6,165 bases of DNA from an uncultured bacterium (GTDB lineage: Bacteria; Cyanobacteriota; Vampirovibrionia; Gastranaerophilales; Gastranaerophilaceae): the NCBI GenBank assembly GCA_949299435.1, contig CASGAK010000110.1, forward strand, positions 1 through 6,165, read 5' to 3'. The notes below the pieces were generated by a model. That model saw only the letters and a program-made list of their open reading frames with translations. It ran no database searches and was not told where the DNA came from. The translations under genes and the position numbers were made by a program. This document shows positions 6,001 through 6,165 of the stretch, piece after piece; the first letter of the stretch is position 1, and every line of letters starts with the position of its first letter.

Positions 6001-6029
6001 TTGCATTGGATAGAAAAAATTGTTATAAT
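6001..6029 (+). promoter_or_regulatory. Promoter of the gene starting at 6076
   Basis: A perfect -10 TATAAT (6024-6029) is preceded, with a 17-base spacer, by TTGCAT (6001-6006), which keeps the important TTG of the -35 box. Transcription would start near 6036, giving a leader of about 40 bases ending in AAAGGAG (6063-6069). Confidence 0.65.
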
Positions 6030-6075
6030 AAATAAGTAGACGATGAAAACCTATAAAAGATGAAAGGAGCTGGAA

Positions 6076-6165
6076 ATGCACGCTATGAGAGGATTTACGG
6101 GGGGGGGGGCACCGCGAAAATACCCGTTTAGAGGTAAAAAAATAAAAGTATTGCAAACCGACCAA
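6076..6165 (+). CDS. 5' end of an unidentified gene containing an 11-G tract
   Basis: The first 30 codons of a gene that runs off the window. The start at 6076 is well supported: AAAGGAG at 6063-6069 sits 6 bases upstream and a strong promoter lies before it. The peptide begins MHAMRGFT, then GGG-APRKYPFRGKKIKVLQTDQ; it is basic and matches no family I know. Three glycines come from the run of 11 G (6099-6109). With 11 G the frame stays open to the window end. With 10 G it would meet TAA about 13 codons later, and with 12 G a TAG about 8 codons later, so the run could switch the gene on and off. A frame on the opposite strand (5983-6165) has no comparable start signals. A second in-frame ATG at 6085 is less well placed. 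Confidence 0.55.
   Translation, partial: MHAMRGFTGGGAPRKYPFRGKKIKVLQTDQ
6099..6109 (+). repeat. Homopolymer run of 11 G inside the start of a gene
   Basis: Eleven consecutive G bases in DNA of about 30% G+C. It lies 24 bases downstream of the ATG at 6076 and within the reading frame. Such tracts lengthen and shorten by slipped-strand mispairing during replication. No other G or C run approaches this length in the window. Confidence 0.9.

Noticed and set aside
5963..6126. Direct repeat AAAATACCCG at 5963-5972 and 6117-6126
   Set aside because: Ten bases, no extended flanking similarity and no target-site or attachment-site structure.
5983..6165. 60-codon frame on the - strand
   Set aside because: It has no visible start signals in the window. 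It covers a promoter, leader and start codon that point clearly to a + strand gene, and its Pro run is only the complement of the G tract.
1..6165. tRNA, rRNA, CRISPR arrays, insertion sequences or integrase genes
   Set aside because: None seen: no regularly spaced repeats, no transposase-like frame, and no cloverleaf or conserved rRNA sequence recognised by eye.

Overview
The window is AT-rich (roughly 30% G+C by eye) and reads as the chromosome of a diderm, LPS-exporting bacterium. It carries an LptB ATPase, an LptF/LptG-type permease, and two proteins with Sec signal peptides. The best guess is the Gastranaerophilales/Vampirovibrionia (Melainabacteria) group of non-photosynthetic cyanobacterial relatives, or a similarly AT-rich gut lineage. 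This rests on the gene style, the lptB plus single lptF-type arrangement, and the unplaceable 544-aa protein with a TSFYG element near its N-terminus. It is an inference; no marker gene in the window proves it.

Left block, + strand (1-2961). The window opens in the last codons of a gene whose C-terminus resembles the BRCT end of NAD-dependent DNA ligase. Eighteen bases later comes a small two-helix membrane protein of unknown function. It overlaps by ATGA with a secreted SIMPL-domain (DUF541/YggE-like) protein. After a short AT-rich gap comes a 544-aa protein that I cannot assign to a family; it contains an internal repeat of about 80 residues.

Middle block, - strand (2954-5598). Read from right to left, this is a compact operon: lptB, then an lptF/lptG-type permease (1-base TAATG overlap), then a secreted phosphodiester glycosidase-domain protein (3-base gap). 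LptB powers and the permease extracts LPS from the inner membrane. The glycosidase-like protein would act outside the cytoplasm, perhaps on an envelope glycan; that link is inferred from position. This operon converges on the 544-aa gene and overlaps its 3' end by 8 bp, with no terminator between them.

Right block (5599-6165). A 477-bp region without a long gene holds the lptB promoter, a divergent + strand promoter, an array of ATATAAC/GTTATAT palindromes, a 15-codon ORF with a C/U-rich sequence, and a factor-independent terminator. Together these look like a transcription unit of about 150 nt (small RNA or small peptide). Beyond it, a second + strand promoter and a good Shine-Dalgarno lead into a new gene cut by the window edge. 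Nine codons in, this gene crosses an 11-base G run, an outlier in such AT-rich DNA and a candidate phase-variation switch. The G run and the small transcription unit are the most interesting items here.
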